DNA of 64,000 nucleotides from B1Sed10-231 sp046483385 (GCA_046483385.1 JAWODG010000152.1:1-64000), one strand, 5' to 3'. Shown: positions 1 through 8,447, counted from the stretch's first letter. Notes: a model not told the origin generated them from the sequence alone. Numbers and translations are program-made.

Positions 1-113
1 TGGAAACCGACCACCGCCGTGTTGGCCACCAGCCAGCCGATGGCGGTGTTCGGGGCGCCCTTCAATGTGCCGTCCAATCGCATTCCGTCGGCGAGCAGCA
101 GATAACCTTCCAT
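1..113 (-). CDS. carA: Carbamoyl-phosphate synthase small subunit, 5' end only
   Basis: Only the first 37 codons lie in the window; the gene runs off the left edge. The N-terminus reads MEGYLLLADGMRLDG and continues to a NTAVVGFQ segment, matching the conserved start of CarA (an L-x-L-x-D-G strand, then N-T-S-M-T-G-Y-Q). CarA hydrolyses glutamine and passes ammonia to CarB for carbamoyl phosphate, used for pyrimidines and arginine. The start is supported by AGAGGAAAGG just upstream. It begins 38 bases after the GMP synthase stop, so the two probably share a transcript. The family call rests on a short N-terminal stretch; the catalytic triad is outside the window. Confidence 0.72.
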   Translation of the reverse strand, partial: MEGYLLLADGMRLDGTLKGAPNTAIGWLVANTAVVGF

Positions 114-151
114 ACCTTTCCTCTGTTACGCTGGGGTTGGGTGCGGGCCGC

Positions 152-1084
152 TCATACGTACTCGATAGTGGCCGGGGGCTTCGGCGTCAGGTCATACAGG
201 CAGCGGTTCACGTCCGGGATTTCGGTGATGCGCGCGCAGACGGCCTCCAGCTTCTCCCACGGCAGCCGGCTGGCGGTGGCAGTGCGGGCATCCACGCTCT
301 CCACGCACCGCACCACGACGATCTGGCCGAACTCGCGGCGGCCCTCCCGGATGCCGGTGGCGCGGTCGCTCAGCAGCACCGCCATGTACTGGAACGCGCC
401 TGTGTCGGCCAGTTCCTCTTCCACGATGGCGGTCGCTTCGCGCACCGTCTCCAGCCGCTCTTCGTTGACCTCGCCCACGATGCGCGTGGCCAGCGCGGGG
501 CCGGGGAACGGGATGCGCTCGCACATATCCTCCGGCATGCCCAGCACGCGGGCCACCTCACGGACGCCGTCCTTGCGCAGCGTCTTGAGCGGTTCGAGCA
601 CCCGGTAGCCGTAGTCCTTCTCCGGGTCGATACCCAATTGCTCGAGGATGTTGTGCTGGCGCTTGATGCCGGCGACCGTCTCCTCGATGTCTGTCAGGAT
701 GGTGCCGTGCAGGAGGTACTTCGCGCCGGTCCGGCGCACCAGGTCGGCGAAGACATCCGAGTAGAACGTATCGGTGATGGCCTGCCGCTTCTCCTCGGGG
801 TCGGTGACGCCGGCCAGAGCGGTCAGGAACTTCTCCCGCGCGTCCACCAGCTTGACGGGGATGCCCATCTCGGCGAAGGACTCGACCACGCGCTCGGGCT
901 CGCCCTTGCGCATCAGCGCGTTGTCCACGAAGTAGGTCTTCAGCTGGTCGCCCAGGGCGCGATGCCCGAGGACGGTGACCACGGAACTGTCCACACCCCC
1001 GCTGAGGGCGTTGATGGCGAGGCCGTCGCCCACGGTTTCCTTCAGTTGCTCGACCTGTTCCTCGACGAACCTGGTATAGTCCAT
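152..1084 (-). CDS. guaA: GMP synthase, ATP-pyrophosphatase subunit (GATase domain absent)
   Basis: 310 residues covering the ATP-pyrophosphatase and dimerisation domains of GMP synthase, which adenylates XMP and aminates it to GMP. The PP-loop SGGVDSS is at residues 28-34, FVDNALMRKGE follows, and the C-terminus has IPFPGPALATRI and the terminal TIEYV typical of the family. The N-terminal class I glutamine amidotransferase domain of ordinary bacterial GuaA (about 200 residues) is missing, and the protein starts directly at the PP-loop domain, as in the two-subunit archaeal enzyme. The start is backed by AGAGGA seven bases upstream. A separate glutaminase subunit must be elsewhere, or the enzyme uses free ammonia. 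Confidence 0.9.
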   Translation of the reverse strand: MDYTRFVEEQVEQLKETVGDGLAINALSGGVDSSVVTVLGHRALGDQLKTYFVDNALMRKGEPERVVESFAEMGIPVKLVDAREKFLTALAGVTDPEEKRQAITDTFYSDVFADLVRRTGAKYLLHGTILTDIEETVAGIKRQHNILEQLGIDPEKDYGYRVLEPLKTLRKDGVREVARVLGMPEDMCERIPFPGPALATRIVGEVNEERLETVREATAIVEEELADTGAFQYMAVLLSDRATGIREGRREFGQIVVVRCVESVDARTATASRLPWEKLEAVCARITEIPDVNRCLYDLTPKPPATIEYV

Positions 1085-1300
1085 CCCTGTTCCTCTGCGG
1101 GTGTTTCGTGATGAAGGTCCGCATGCCGCGTGCGGAGTCCGGGCGGGTGCCCGGGCAGGATTCCGTCCGAGATACCGGCGCGGGAGAGCTTCGCGCGGGT
1201 GGCGGACTCCCGGCCGGCAGCCGAATTCTCAGACCGAACCCAAGGAAGGTTAACGGTTGGCGGCCGGGCCTGCAAGTGACACGGCTGAAGCGCCGGCATC

Positions 1301-1379
1301 CCGCCTGCTTCTGCCCAAGCAGGGCGGCCACGCGGGTTCGCCGTACGGCGAATTGCCGCCCGTGATTCACCGGGCGGCA
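1301..1379. repeat. Cluster of three palindromes in the guaA-transglutaminase gap
   Basis: The 418-base gap 1085-1502 contains no convincing gene. Here lie an imperfect hairpin (1301-1310 with 1317-1327), a perfect 16-base palindrome TTCGCCGTACGGCGAA (1337-1352) and a hairpin with 9-bp arms TGCCGCCCG/CGGGCGGCA (1354-1362, 1371-1379, 8-base loop). They are followed by the dispersed double-hairpin repeat at 1427-1477. None has a T-tract that would make it a classical terminator. Confidence 0.7.
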
Positions 1380-1426
1380 GACCTCGTCCCTCGACGCGGG
1401 AAGGGGCCGCCGTAGAAACAGCCCGA

Positions 1427-1477
1427 GCCCGCCAGATGGCGGGCGACAGGTGTCAGCCCCGGACGTGAGTCCGGGGG
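1427..1477. repeat. Dispersed double-hairpin repeat (family A), copy 1
   Basis: Stem 1 is GCCCGCC/GGCGGGC (1427-1433, 1438-1444) with loop AGAT. Twelve bases later comes stem 2, CCCCGGAC/GTCCGGGG (1457-1464, 1469-1476), with loop GTGA. The same two hairpins with the same 12-base spacing recur at 31524-31573 and 49775-49824. This copy starts 25 bases beyond the stop of the minus-strand transglutaminase gene. Confidence 0.85.
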
Positions 1478-1502
1478 AAACTGCCCTCCTGAACGCCAGT
1501 CC

Positions 1503-2897
1503 TCAAATCAGGATGGGCTCGGACGTGAGCGAATGCGGCCGGATGCGGCGGGCGCCCTCCGTGGCGATGGCCGGCGCTTCCACCAGCGGAGTCGGGTACA
1601 CCACTGCGTCCAGGCGACGGTCGGAACGGTTCGTCAACACCAGCGCGTGCAGGCCCGACTCGGCCAGGGCGTCCGGAGGCAGGTTGAAACGCACCTTCGT
1701 GACGGTGCCGCTCCCGGGAACCAGTTCCGACGGCTCAATCGCCTCTCCAGCGAAGTCGAGGACGACGTCGGCCGTTCCCACTTCGCCCCGGAACCACCAG
1801 TCCACGTGCGCCGCGGTGACGGGGTTGTCGTCGGACGGGCCGACGTAGAACACCTTCTGCAGTCGCTCCCCCGCACCAAATAGCAGGTTGACCCGTAGCC
1901 AGGATGCCTTCTCGGTGAGTGTCATCACCGGGTTGCCGTCCCATGCGGGGAACGGGTAGCTGCCACGCTCCGGGTAGAGGGCGGCGGCGTGATGGGGGTC
2001 GCACGGCACGCCGACGCCGTAGCCGTCCATCACGTCCGTGCGGATGCCGCGGTTCTTGCCCATGCCCCACGCCCAGTGCCAGTTGAGCATGCCGGAGTAG
2101 TGCCACGGGCTGCGCGCCCAGCAGCGCCGGTGGGAGATGTAGCTCTTCTGCCTCTCGGTGAACTGGTCGTAGCGGTCGTAGTTGATGGTGACGTCCACGT
2201 AATCGGAACCCGGCACGAAGGGCTCGCTGTTGGCGTGGTTGTCGATGAACTGCCAGCGCCCGTCCACGTGCACCTCCGTCATGGTGTGGTTGGAGATACA
2301 GCAGTGGCGCGCGGGGATGCCGTGCACGTTCGCGAGCGCCGCCTGCACGTTGGCCGCCCCCGTGCAGTAGGTGCTGTGGTGGAGCACGTCCACCGGATGG
2401 AAGGAGGCGTACGTGGGCGAGGTTTTGAACTTGACGCCGTAGCGGCCGAAAGCGCGGACTTTGTCCGCCGCCGAAGCGTCGGCCCCGACACCGGCCTCCG
2501 CGAGGGCCTTCTCCGCGTGCTCCATGAGGAAGTCCCACTCGCGGGCGTGGGGCGGGTCCTGCGCGTCTGGGTCGTACATCTCGCCGCCGACCGGTTCGCC
2601 GTCCGGGTCGGGCGGCTGCACGGCGAGCGAAAGATACGGGCCGTGCCGACGGACGTCCTCACCCGGCGTGTCGCGCGAGACGAACACACCGCACGGCAGC
2701 TCGGTGTGGGGATTGACGTGGCGGTCTACCATCAGCCCCAGTTCGCCGCCGCGGGCCGTGTCGTCCAGGTGGTCGTGAGTGACCACGACCTCGGCCGCCA
2801 CGTCCAACTTCTGTTTACCAAACGGCCCGCCGAGGTAGGTAACCACCGGCCCGAACTCTCCGTTTTCCTGCGTTCCGCCGTTCCGCTCCGCCGACAT
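1503..2897 (-). CDS. Transglutaminase-like superfamily protein
   Basis: 464 residues from MSAERNGG. The central part has the transglutaminase/protease-like core: Cys178 in STYCTGAANVQ, GIPARHC, then His204 and Asp219 in NHTMTEVHVDGRWQFID, giving the Cys-His-Asp order and spacing of the superfamily. Such proteins are thiol hydrolases or acyltransferases. No signal peptide is visible, so a cytoplasmic location is likely. The C-terminal third appears beta-rich. The start was chosen because it follows the stop of the upstream membrane protein by one base (translational coupling); a longer frame reaching 3119 would overlap that gene. Substrate unknown. Confidence 0.72.
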   Translation of the reverse strand: MSAERNGGTQENGEFGPVVTYLGGPFGKQKLDVAAEVVVTHDHLDDTARGGELGLMVDRHVNPHTELPCGVFVSRDTPGEDVRRHGPYLSLAVQPPDPDGEPVGGEMYDPDAQDPPHAREWDFLMEHAEKALAEAGVGADASAADKVRAFGRYGVKFKTSPTYASFHPVDVLHHSTYCTGAANVQAALANVHGIPARHCCISNHTMTEVHVDGRWQFIDNHANSEPFVPGSDYVDVTINYDRYDQFTERQKSYISHRRCWARSPWHYSGMLNWHWAWGMGKNRGIRTDVMDGYGVGVPCDPHHAAALYPERGSYPFPAWDGNPVMTLTEKASWLRVNLLFGAGERLQKVFYVGPSDDNPVTAAHVDWWFRGEVGTADVVLDFAGEAIEPSELVPGSGTVTKVRFNLPPDALAESGLHALVLTNRSDRRLDAVVYPTPLVEAPAIATEGARRIRPHSLTSEPILI

Positions 2898-2898
2898 C

Positions 2899-3543
2899 TC
2901 ATTGCTCCGTAACGTCTTGTGTATCTTGTGAGGCATCCGGGGATGGCGCCCGCTCGTGGTCGTCCCCGCGCAGTTCCTCAGCGCCGCACAAGCCGGACAG
3001 CACCGCCCCCAGTGCCCCGCCGCCGAGGGCATAGGTAATCGCAAAGCCGATGAGAAGCACCCCCGCCGCCTCGATGTCCTGCGCGATGACCAGCCCACCG
3101 ACGGCGCCTGATACGCCAAAGCAAAGGAGGCCGGCGGCCGCAGCCTGCCAGGAGAACAAGCCCGCCCCGAACATGCCCGCCGCCCCGAAACCTACGGCGA
3201 AACCTATGGGCGTGGCCGCGGGGGCCAGGATTCCGGACTCCCGCAGGAAGAATGCCAGCGGCATGGACCCGGCCGCCACCAGGAAACCGACACCGAAGCT
3301 GAAGGCGGCGCTCAACCCGCTCGGCCGGCCCGCAGAACCGGACGCCAGCACCGCGCCGCCCAGCGCGCCGCTGGCGGGAAAGACCACCAGCATCCGCAGG
3401 AACTCGCTCACGGGCCCCAAAGGCAGAAACCAGACAGCCATAAAGGCCACAATCCCGCCGAGACCGAAGCCGACCAGCCCGCGGAGTGCGAGGTCGGCCG
3501 CCCGGGGCATCGCCGGTTCGCTGTGGTGCGCGTCCTTGCCCAT
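2899..3543 (-). CDS. Small multi-spanning membrane protein, function unknown
   Basis: 214 residues with a short charged N-terminus (MGKDAHHSE) followed by about five or six hydrophobic, Gly/Ala-rich segments (for example LVGFGLGGIVAFMAVWFL and VGFGAAGMFGAGLFSW) and a charged Asp/Glu-rich tail, so it should sit in the inner membrane. I do not recognise the family. The frame is open upstream to 3696, but the upstream residues are Pro/Arg-rich and unlike a real N-terminus. Its stop lies one base before the transglutaminase start, so the two are very probably co-expressed. Confidence 0.6.
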   Translation of the reverse strand: MGKDAHHSEPAMPRAADLALRGLVGFGLGGIVAFMAVWFLPLGPVSEFLRMLVVFPASGALGGAVLASGSAGRPSGLSAAFSFGVGFLVAAGSMPLAFFLRESGILAPAATPIGFAVGFGAAGMFGAGLFSWQAAAAGLLCFGVSGAVGGLVIAQDIEAAGVLLIGFAITYALGGGALGAVLSGLCGAEELRGDDHERAPSPDASQDTQDVTEQ

Positions 3544-3725
3544 GTCGCTTCCTGCTGGAGGTGGCGCGAAGCTACGAGTGGACGGTATCCCCCGCCGTTT
3601 GTCAAGGTCGCGGGCATGGTCAGGAGGATTCGGTGGCGGGCCCGGCGGGTGCGCGGTTACAATGTCACCCCGATGTCGGATAAGCCACGGGACCAATGCC
3701 CCTTCCCAGCCCTGGTGGACCGCAG

Positions 3726-5234
3726 ATGGCCACGGACACCCCCAACATCCTGCTGATAATGACCGACCAGCAGCGCGCGGACTTCTCCCGCGCCGACGGC
3801 TTCCCGCTGGATACCACGCCTTTCATCGACTCGCTGGGCCGGCGCGGCGTCCGCTTCCGGCGGGCTTACACGCCGACGCCCATCTGCGCCCCGGCCCGCT
3901 GCAGCTTGATGACCGGCCGCTTCCCCAAAGCCAACCGGGTGCGGCAGAACTGGGGCCTCGACAACATCACCGCCCCCACGAACCTGACGGAAATACTCCG
4001 CGAGCGAGGCTACTCGATAAACCTCGTGGGCAAGAACCACACATACCTGAAGCCGGAGGACTTCCACTTCATAGCACCGTACGGCCACCGCAAAGGCGGC
4101 CGTCCCGGCACCAGAACCGCCCTGGAAAAGGAGGCCGACGAATGGCTCTCCGAGCTGGCCTCCGGCACCTCCCTCAGCCTTGAGCCGACCCCTTTCCCGC
4201 TCGAGTGCCAGCATCCCTGGCGGATCGTGCGAGACACGATCGCATGTGTGGACGGACTGGACGAGGAACCGTTCTTCCTCTGGGTCAGTTTCCCGGAACC
4301 GCACAATCCCTATCAGGTGCCGGAGCCTTATTTCAGCCTCTTCCCCGAGGGCGATGTGCCCGAGCGGCTTGCCGGCCCCGAGGCGCTTGAAGAAAAGGGA
4401 CCCCGCTGGCGCTGGCTGCACCATCTGATCGAGAGCAAGTGCCCGGACTACGACCGCCACTGGCGCCGCTACCGGGCCAACTACTGCGGCATGCTCCGGC
4501 TGATCGACGATCAGGTCGCCCGGCTGCTGGACGCGCTCGAGCAAAGGGGCCTGCTGGAGAACACGATCGTCATCTTCACCGCCGACCACGGCGACTACGT
4601 GGGCGACTACGGGCTCCAGCGCAAGGGCGTCGACATGCCCGATTCCCTCATCCGCGTACCGCTCACCTGGTGCGGGCCGGGGATCGAAAGCGGGGAAGAA
4701 CCGCGGCCGGAGTTCGTGTCGCTGGTGGACGTAATGCCGACTCTCTGCGAGGCCCTCGACATCGAGCCCCCCTACGGAACGCAGGGCCGCAGCCTCTGGC
4801 CGATGCTCACCGGCGGCGACTACCCCGCCGAGGAGTTCCGCAGCATCTACGCCGAGGTCGGCTACGGCGGCCTGTTCTACGGAGAGGATGAGTGGCCGGA
4901 ACTGCACTTCGATTACGAGGGCGTTTATTTCGACGAGCTGAACGCCGTAACGCTCAGTGGCAACACGAAGATGGTGCGGATGGGCAAATGGAAGCTCTAC
5001 TTTGACATGATGGGCCGGGGACGGCTGTACGACGTGGAGGACGACCCCGCAGAGCTGGTGGACCGCTACGGCGATGCGGAGCTTGCCGAGGTCCGCACTC
5101 AACTTCTGGAGGAACTGCTTGAGTGGACAATCCGTGCCGAGGACGACCTGCCGGAGGGCAAGGCATACAAGCCGAAACGATGCGAGAGGAACTGGTACCG
5201 GGCCGAGAAGGAGGACGAAAACTATGCAGGTTGA
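3726..5234 (+). CDS. Sulfatase, S1 (alkaline-phosphatase superfamily) type
   Basis: 502 residues from MATDTPN. NILLIMTDQQR supplies the first metal-binding Asp (residue 14). CAPARCSLMTG at residues 54-64 is the formylglycine-type sulfatase signature C-x-P-x-R, with Cys54 the residue matured to formylglycine. TADHGDYVGDYG gives the second metal site. The family hydrolyses sulfate esters, often on polysaccharides. No secretion signal is evident. Cys54 implies dependence on a sulfatase-maturating enzyme, and none is encoded in this window. The last 11 bases overlap the flavin reductase gene. An in-frame ATG 30 bases upstream is possible but has no better ribosome site. Confidence 0.93.
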   Translation: MATDTPNILLIMTDQQRADFSRADGFPLDTTPFIDSLGRRGVRFRRAYTPTPICAPARCSLMTGRFPKANRVRQNWGLDNITAPTNLTEILRERGYSINLVGKNHTYLKPEDFHFIAPYGHRKGGRPGTRTALEKEADEWLSELASGTSLSLEPTPFPLECQHPWRIVRDTIACVDGLDEEPFFLWVSFPEPHNPYQVPEPYFSLFPEGDVPERLAGPEALEEKGPRWRWLHHLIESKCPDYDRHWRRYRANYCGMLRLIDDQVARLLDALEQRGLLENTIVIFTADHGDYVGDYGLQRKGVDMPDSLIRVPLTWCGPGIESGEEPRPEFVSLVDVMPTLCEALDIEPPYGTQGRSLWPMLTGGDYPAEEFRSIYAEVGYGGLFYGEDEWPELHFDYEGVYFDELNAVTLSGNTKMVRMGKWKLYFDMMGRGRLYDVEDDPAELVDRYGDAELAEVRTQLLEELLEWTIRAEDDLPEGKAYKPKRCERNWYRAEKEDENYAG

Positions 5235-5745
5235 GACGGACTACTCCGATGCTATCGTCCGGAAATACCCGGAGCAGGTGGTGATCGCCCTCGCCCGCGA
5301 TTCGGAGGGCAAGTGCAATCCCATCACGCTGGGCTGGACCATGATCACCTCGCACGATCCGCCCATGATGGCCATCTCCGTGGGCCTGACCCGCTACAGC
5401 CTCCGGGCGATCCGGGAGGCCGGGGAGTTCGTGATCGCCTTCCCTTCGGCGCAGATGGCGGACGAGGCGCTGTTCTTCGGCACGCACTCGGGACGCGATA
5501 TGGACAAGCTGGCCGAGCGGGAAACGCCGACGGAACCGGCTTCGGAGATCGACTGCGTTCTGCTGGGCGACGCCGTGGCCAACTTCGAGTGCATGCTCGA
5601 GAGCGAGCTGAAGACGGGCGATCACGTGATATTCGTCGGCCACGTGGTGGCCGCCCACGTGAATCAGGACGAAGGTGTCGAACGACTGTACACCCTGGGG
5701 CCGGGCTACCAGATGGGGGGAGTCAGCGGACTGCCCGCCGATTAG
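5224..5745 (+). CDS. Flavin reductase-like (DIM6/NTAB family) FMN-binding protein
   Basis: 173 residues with the split-barrel pattern of the flavin reductase-like family: NPITLGWTMITSHDPPMMAISVG near the N-terminus (the G-W-x-T/M-x-x-S-x-x-P-P element), then REAGEFVIAFP, FGTHSGRDMDK and GDHVIFVGHVVAA. Such proteins bind FMN and reduce flavin with NAD(P)H or act as flavoproteins of unknown substrate. The start lies inside the end of the sulfatase gene (11-base overlap) and the stop is 12 bases before the esterase, so this is the middle gene of a three-gene operon. The exact reaction cannot be told from sequence. Confidence 0.85.
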   Translation: MQVETDYSDAIVRKYPEQVVIALARDSEGKCNPITLGWTMITSHDPPMMAISVGLTRYSLRAIREAGEFVIAFPSAQMADEALFFGTHSGRDMDKLAERETPTEPASEIDCVLLGDAVANFECMLESELKTGDHVIFVGHVVAAHVNQDEGVERLYTLGPGYQMGGVSGLPAD

Positions 5746-5757
5746 GAGGAGTGACGC

Positions 5758-6549
5758 ATGGTGTTCGGCCCCGACGTTGACGTGACCGGAGACGTGCCCT
5801 ATCTGGGTCCGGACCGCGAGGAGTGCCTCGACCTCTACCGCCCCGGCACACTCTTCGTGAGCGCGCCGGCGGTGATCGTCATCCACGGTGGTGGCTTCCA
5901 CGGCGGCGACAAAGCCGACGAGCGCGAGGCCGGCATAGCCCGCGCCCTCGCCGAGAAGGGCTACGTCTGCGCCAGCATCAACTACGCACTCTCCACCAGG
6001 GAGAACTGCTGGTCGGCCTGGCCGCAGAACTTGCGCGACTGCCGGAGCGCCGTCCGCTACCTGCGCGCAAACGCCGACCTCTACGGGGTTGACCCGGACA
6101 GCATCGGCGTCATCGGCGCGTCCGCCGGCGGCTACCTGGCCCTCATGCTGGCCCATACGGCCCCGAGGGACGGCCTCCACGAGCCCGGCCCCGAGGCGGA
6201 CCTGTCGGCCGACGTGCAGGCGGTGGTGGACATGTACGGCCCCACACTGTTCAACGGCGCAAACTCACCGGTCGGTTCGGTGCCCGACGAAGTGGACCCC
6301 GAGACACTCTCTCCGCTGAGTTACCTGGCGTCGGACGGGCCGCCGACCCTTATCCTGCACGGCACGGAGGATGAGGTGGTGCCCCCCGAGCATTCGCGCC
6401 AGCTCGCCGACGCCGCCCGGGCCGCCGGCCTGGAACACAACCTGGTCTTCGTCGACGGCGCGCCCCACAGCTTCAGCCTGCAGCCGCCCCAGCTTGAACT
6501 GCAATCGATAGTGATAAACTTCTTCAACAAGCACCTTCGGGCGGACTGA
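5758..6549 (+). CDS. Alpha/beta-hydrolase fold esterase (HSL/BD-FAE-like)
   Basis: 263 residues. The oxyanion-hole motif is HGGGFHGG (residues 43-50). The nucleophile elbow GASAGG puts Ser122 as the catalytic serine, with Asp205 in HGTEDEVVP and His237 in GAPHSF completing the triad. These are features of the hormone-sensitive-lipase-like esterases, which include carbohydrate deacetylases and xylan esterases. There is no signal peptide. GGAGG lies nine bases before the ATG. Co-transcription with a sulfatase suggests removal of acyl groups from sugars or polymers, which is inference. Confidence 0.88.
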   Translation: MVFGPDVDVTGDVPYLGPDREECLDLYRPGTLFVSAPAVIVIHGGGFHGGDKADEREAGIARALAEKGYVCASINYALSTRENCWSAWPQNLRDCRSAVRYLRANADLYGVDPDSIGVIGASAGGYLALMLAHTAPRDGLHEPGPEADLSADVQAVVDMYGPTLFNGANSPVGSVPDEVDPETLSPLSYLASDGPPTLILHGTEDEVVPPEHSRQLADAARAAGLEHNLVFVDGAPHSFSLQPPQLELQSIVINFFNKHLRAD

Positions 6550-6565
6550 CCGGCACACGTCGCGC

Positions 6566-7672
6566 TCAATCCAGCTCCGAGACGCGGTGCTCACAGTCGG
6601 CGAGCCACTCGTCGCTCACCCCTATGCCCCACCCCGGTCCGTCGGGCACGGGGACCGCGCCGTCCTCGATGCGCAGCGGGCGCTCCAGAAGCCCGTCAGT
6701 CCACTCCGTGGACTCGATGGTCCACTCCTGCTCGTAGAGGCAGTTGGGCATCGCACCCGCCAGGTGCACCGTAAAGAGTTGCACCATTCCGCGGTTGGCG
6801 GCGTGGGGAGTGCAGGCCAGCCCGAATTCCCGCGCCAGCATGGCCACCCTCCGGGCCCGGCAGATGCCGCCGATGTAGAGTATGTCCGGCTGCACGATGT
6901 CCACGGCCCGCATGGCGATCATCCGGCGGAACTGGGGGATGCTGTTGTCCTGCTCACCGCCCGCCACGTAAACATCTACGGCGTCGGTCACCTGCCGTGT
7001 GGATTCGATGTCGGGATACGGGCAGGGCTCCTCGAAGTGAAAGACGTTGAACCGCTCCAGCATCCGGCCGACGCGGATGGCGCGCGCGGCGGTGAAGCTG
7101 CTGTTGGCGTCGACGTTGATGCGCACCGCGTCGCCCAGTTCGCGCCGGACCGTCTCCACAAGGTTCTCCGTCCGCCCGGGCCAGGCATCGCTGTCGCTCC
7201 CCATCGGAGCCCCCGGCCCGGCGCCGATGCGGATCTTCACCGCGCCGAAGCCCTGCTCCTGCACGAGGCGCTTCAGCCGGGCCGCTTCGTCCTCGGGGCT
7301 GATCTGGCGCTGCATGCTGGAGGCATACATCGGCACGCGCTCGCGCACCGGACCGCCGAGCAGCTTCGCCACCGACTGGCCGAAGAGCTTGCCCTTCAGG
7401 TCCCAGAGGGCCGTGTCCACCCCGCTGAGAGCGCGGCAGACGAACGTGCCGGGGAACTTCATGGTCCGGTCGATAACGTGATCGGTTATCGCCTCTATCT
7501 TCAGGGGGTCCTCCCCCAGCACCAGCGGCGCCACCATCTCGTGCAGCGTCTTGACCGTTATGGCGCCACCGTAAGTGGAGCACTGCCCCGTGCCCGTGTC
7601 GCCCGTGTCGGTTGTGACACGGCAGACCGGCAAGTTATTCTTCAGAAAGCTCTCGATGCGCGTGATCTTCAT
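6566..7672 (-). CDS. Mandelate racemase/muconate-lactonizing enzyme family (enolase superfamily)
   Basis: 368 residues. An N-terminal capping domain precedes a TIM barrel with AVKIRIG (the K-x-K/R catalytic strand), metal-ligand positions Asp in NVDANSSF, Glu in FHFEEPCP and Glu in AGGEQDNS, and a late HAAN motif carrying the likely general-base His. This is the pattern of sugar-acid dehydratases and racemases of the enolase superfamily. The ATG overlaps the stop of the upstream hemerythrin-like gene (ATGA). The substrate is not predictable here; a sugar acid such as a galactonate or gluconate would fit the saccharolytic context. It ends 17 bases from the convergent esterase gene. Confidence 0.87.
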   Translation of the reverse strand: MKITRIESFLKNNLPVCRVTTDTGDTGTGQCSTYGGAITVKTLHEMVAPLVLGEDPLKIEAITDHVIDRTMKFPGTFVCRALSGVDTALWDLKGKLFGQSVAKLLGGPVRERVPMYASSMQRQISPEDEAARLKRLVQEQGFGAVKIRIGAGPGAPMGSDSDAWPGRTENLVETVRRELGDAVRINVDANSSFTAARAIRVGRMLERFNVFHFEEPCPYPDIESTRQVTDAVDVYVAGGEQDNSIPQFRRMIAMRAVDIVQPDILYIGGICRARRVAMLAREFGLACTPHAANRGMVQLFTVHLAGAMPNCLYEQEWTIESTEWTDGLLERPLRIEDGAVPVPDGPGWGIGVSDEWLADCEHRVSELD

Positions 7673-8379
7673 TCGGCGCGTTCCCTCCTTACCGGAGTGA
7701 AGCTGTCGAGCCCTTCCAGTCCAAGAAGCGCCTCGATCTCTGCGACCCGCTCCCCCACCTGCGCCAGTCCGCCGCGGCCGAGCGTCTCGTGCTCGAACGC
7801 GCGTATGCGGGAGGCGATCTGCCAGAATTCCTCCCCACTCACCACGTCGCGCAACTCCGGGAACAGTATGCTGTCCTCGAATGCCACGTGCGCCCGGTAC
7901 ATGCGGGAATAACGCCAGCAGGTGCGCATGAGGCTGTCGCGGGTCTCCGGCTCGGCCTGCTCGCCCTGCCCCGCCTGGTAGATCGTCTGTTCGGAGAGCC
8001 GCCGGCCTATGGCGTGCTGGCGCACCATGACGGCCACCAGGTCGGCCATGCGCCCGGCCTCCACGAAGACCGGATACACGTACTTCTGCTCCGCCTCCTC
8101 GTGGTAGCTCTCGATGAACTCGTCGGCCAGCGCACCGGCGTTCAGGATCAAACCGTCGGGCAGGTCCTCGCCGACAGCCAGCCGGTCGGCGCACTCCTGA
8201 TAGACGTTCATCAGCCTTTGGATGAGGCCGTGCTCGCGCATCAGCTTCTCGGTGGCGGGCACGCCCGGAGGCGCAGCCTCCGCCTGTTCCTGACCCGAGA
8301 CCCCCGGAACGGCTGCGGCAGCGGCCCCAAGGCCCGCCGCACCCACTGCAGCAAAGAAACGACGCCTGTTCTTATCCAT
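7669..8379 (-). CDS. Tat-exported hemerythrin-like (HHE) domain protein
   Basis: 236 residues. The N-terminus MDKNRRRFFAAVG is followed by an Ala-rich hydrophobic stretch ending near VSGQEQA, a twin-arginine-type signal, so the mature protein should be exported folded. The body is helical with histidine/acid motifs spaced as in HHE domains: MREHGL, YHEEAEQKYVYP, VRQHAIGRR and HVAFEDSILFPEL. Hemerythrin-like bundles bind a di-iron centre and O2 or NO, or act in iron sensing. Start at ATG 8379 with AGGGGG eight bases upstream; a GTG three codons earlier is possible. It overlaps the enolase-superfamily gene by four bases, an unusual partner. Confidence 0.82.
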   Translation of the reverse strand: MDKNRRRFFAAVGAAGLGAAAAAVPGVSGQEQAEAAPPGVPATEKLMREHGLIQRLMNVYQECADRLAVGEDLPDGLILNAGALADEFIESYHEEAEQKYVYPVFVEAGRMADLVAVMVRQHAIGRRLSEQTIYQAGQGEQAEPETRDSLMRTCWRYSRMYRAHVAFEDSILFPELRDVVSGEEFWQIASRIRAFEHETLGRGGLAQVGERVAEIEALLGLEGLDSFTPVRRERAE

Positions 8380-8447
8380 GTACAGCACCCCCTATCGGAC
8401 AATAGTGCGCTCACACGGGCGGAGCAAAACCCCTTTCGCGCCCGCCC

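Noticed and set aside
3620..3663. TACAAT as the -10 box of the first sulfatase
   Set aside because: No acceptable -35 lies 16-18 bases upstream (GC-only sequence), so I did not list it as a promoter.
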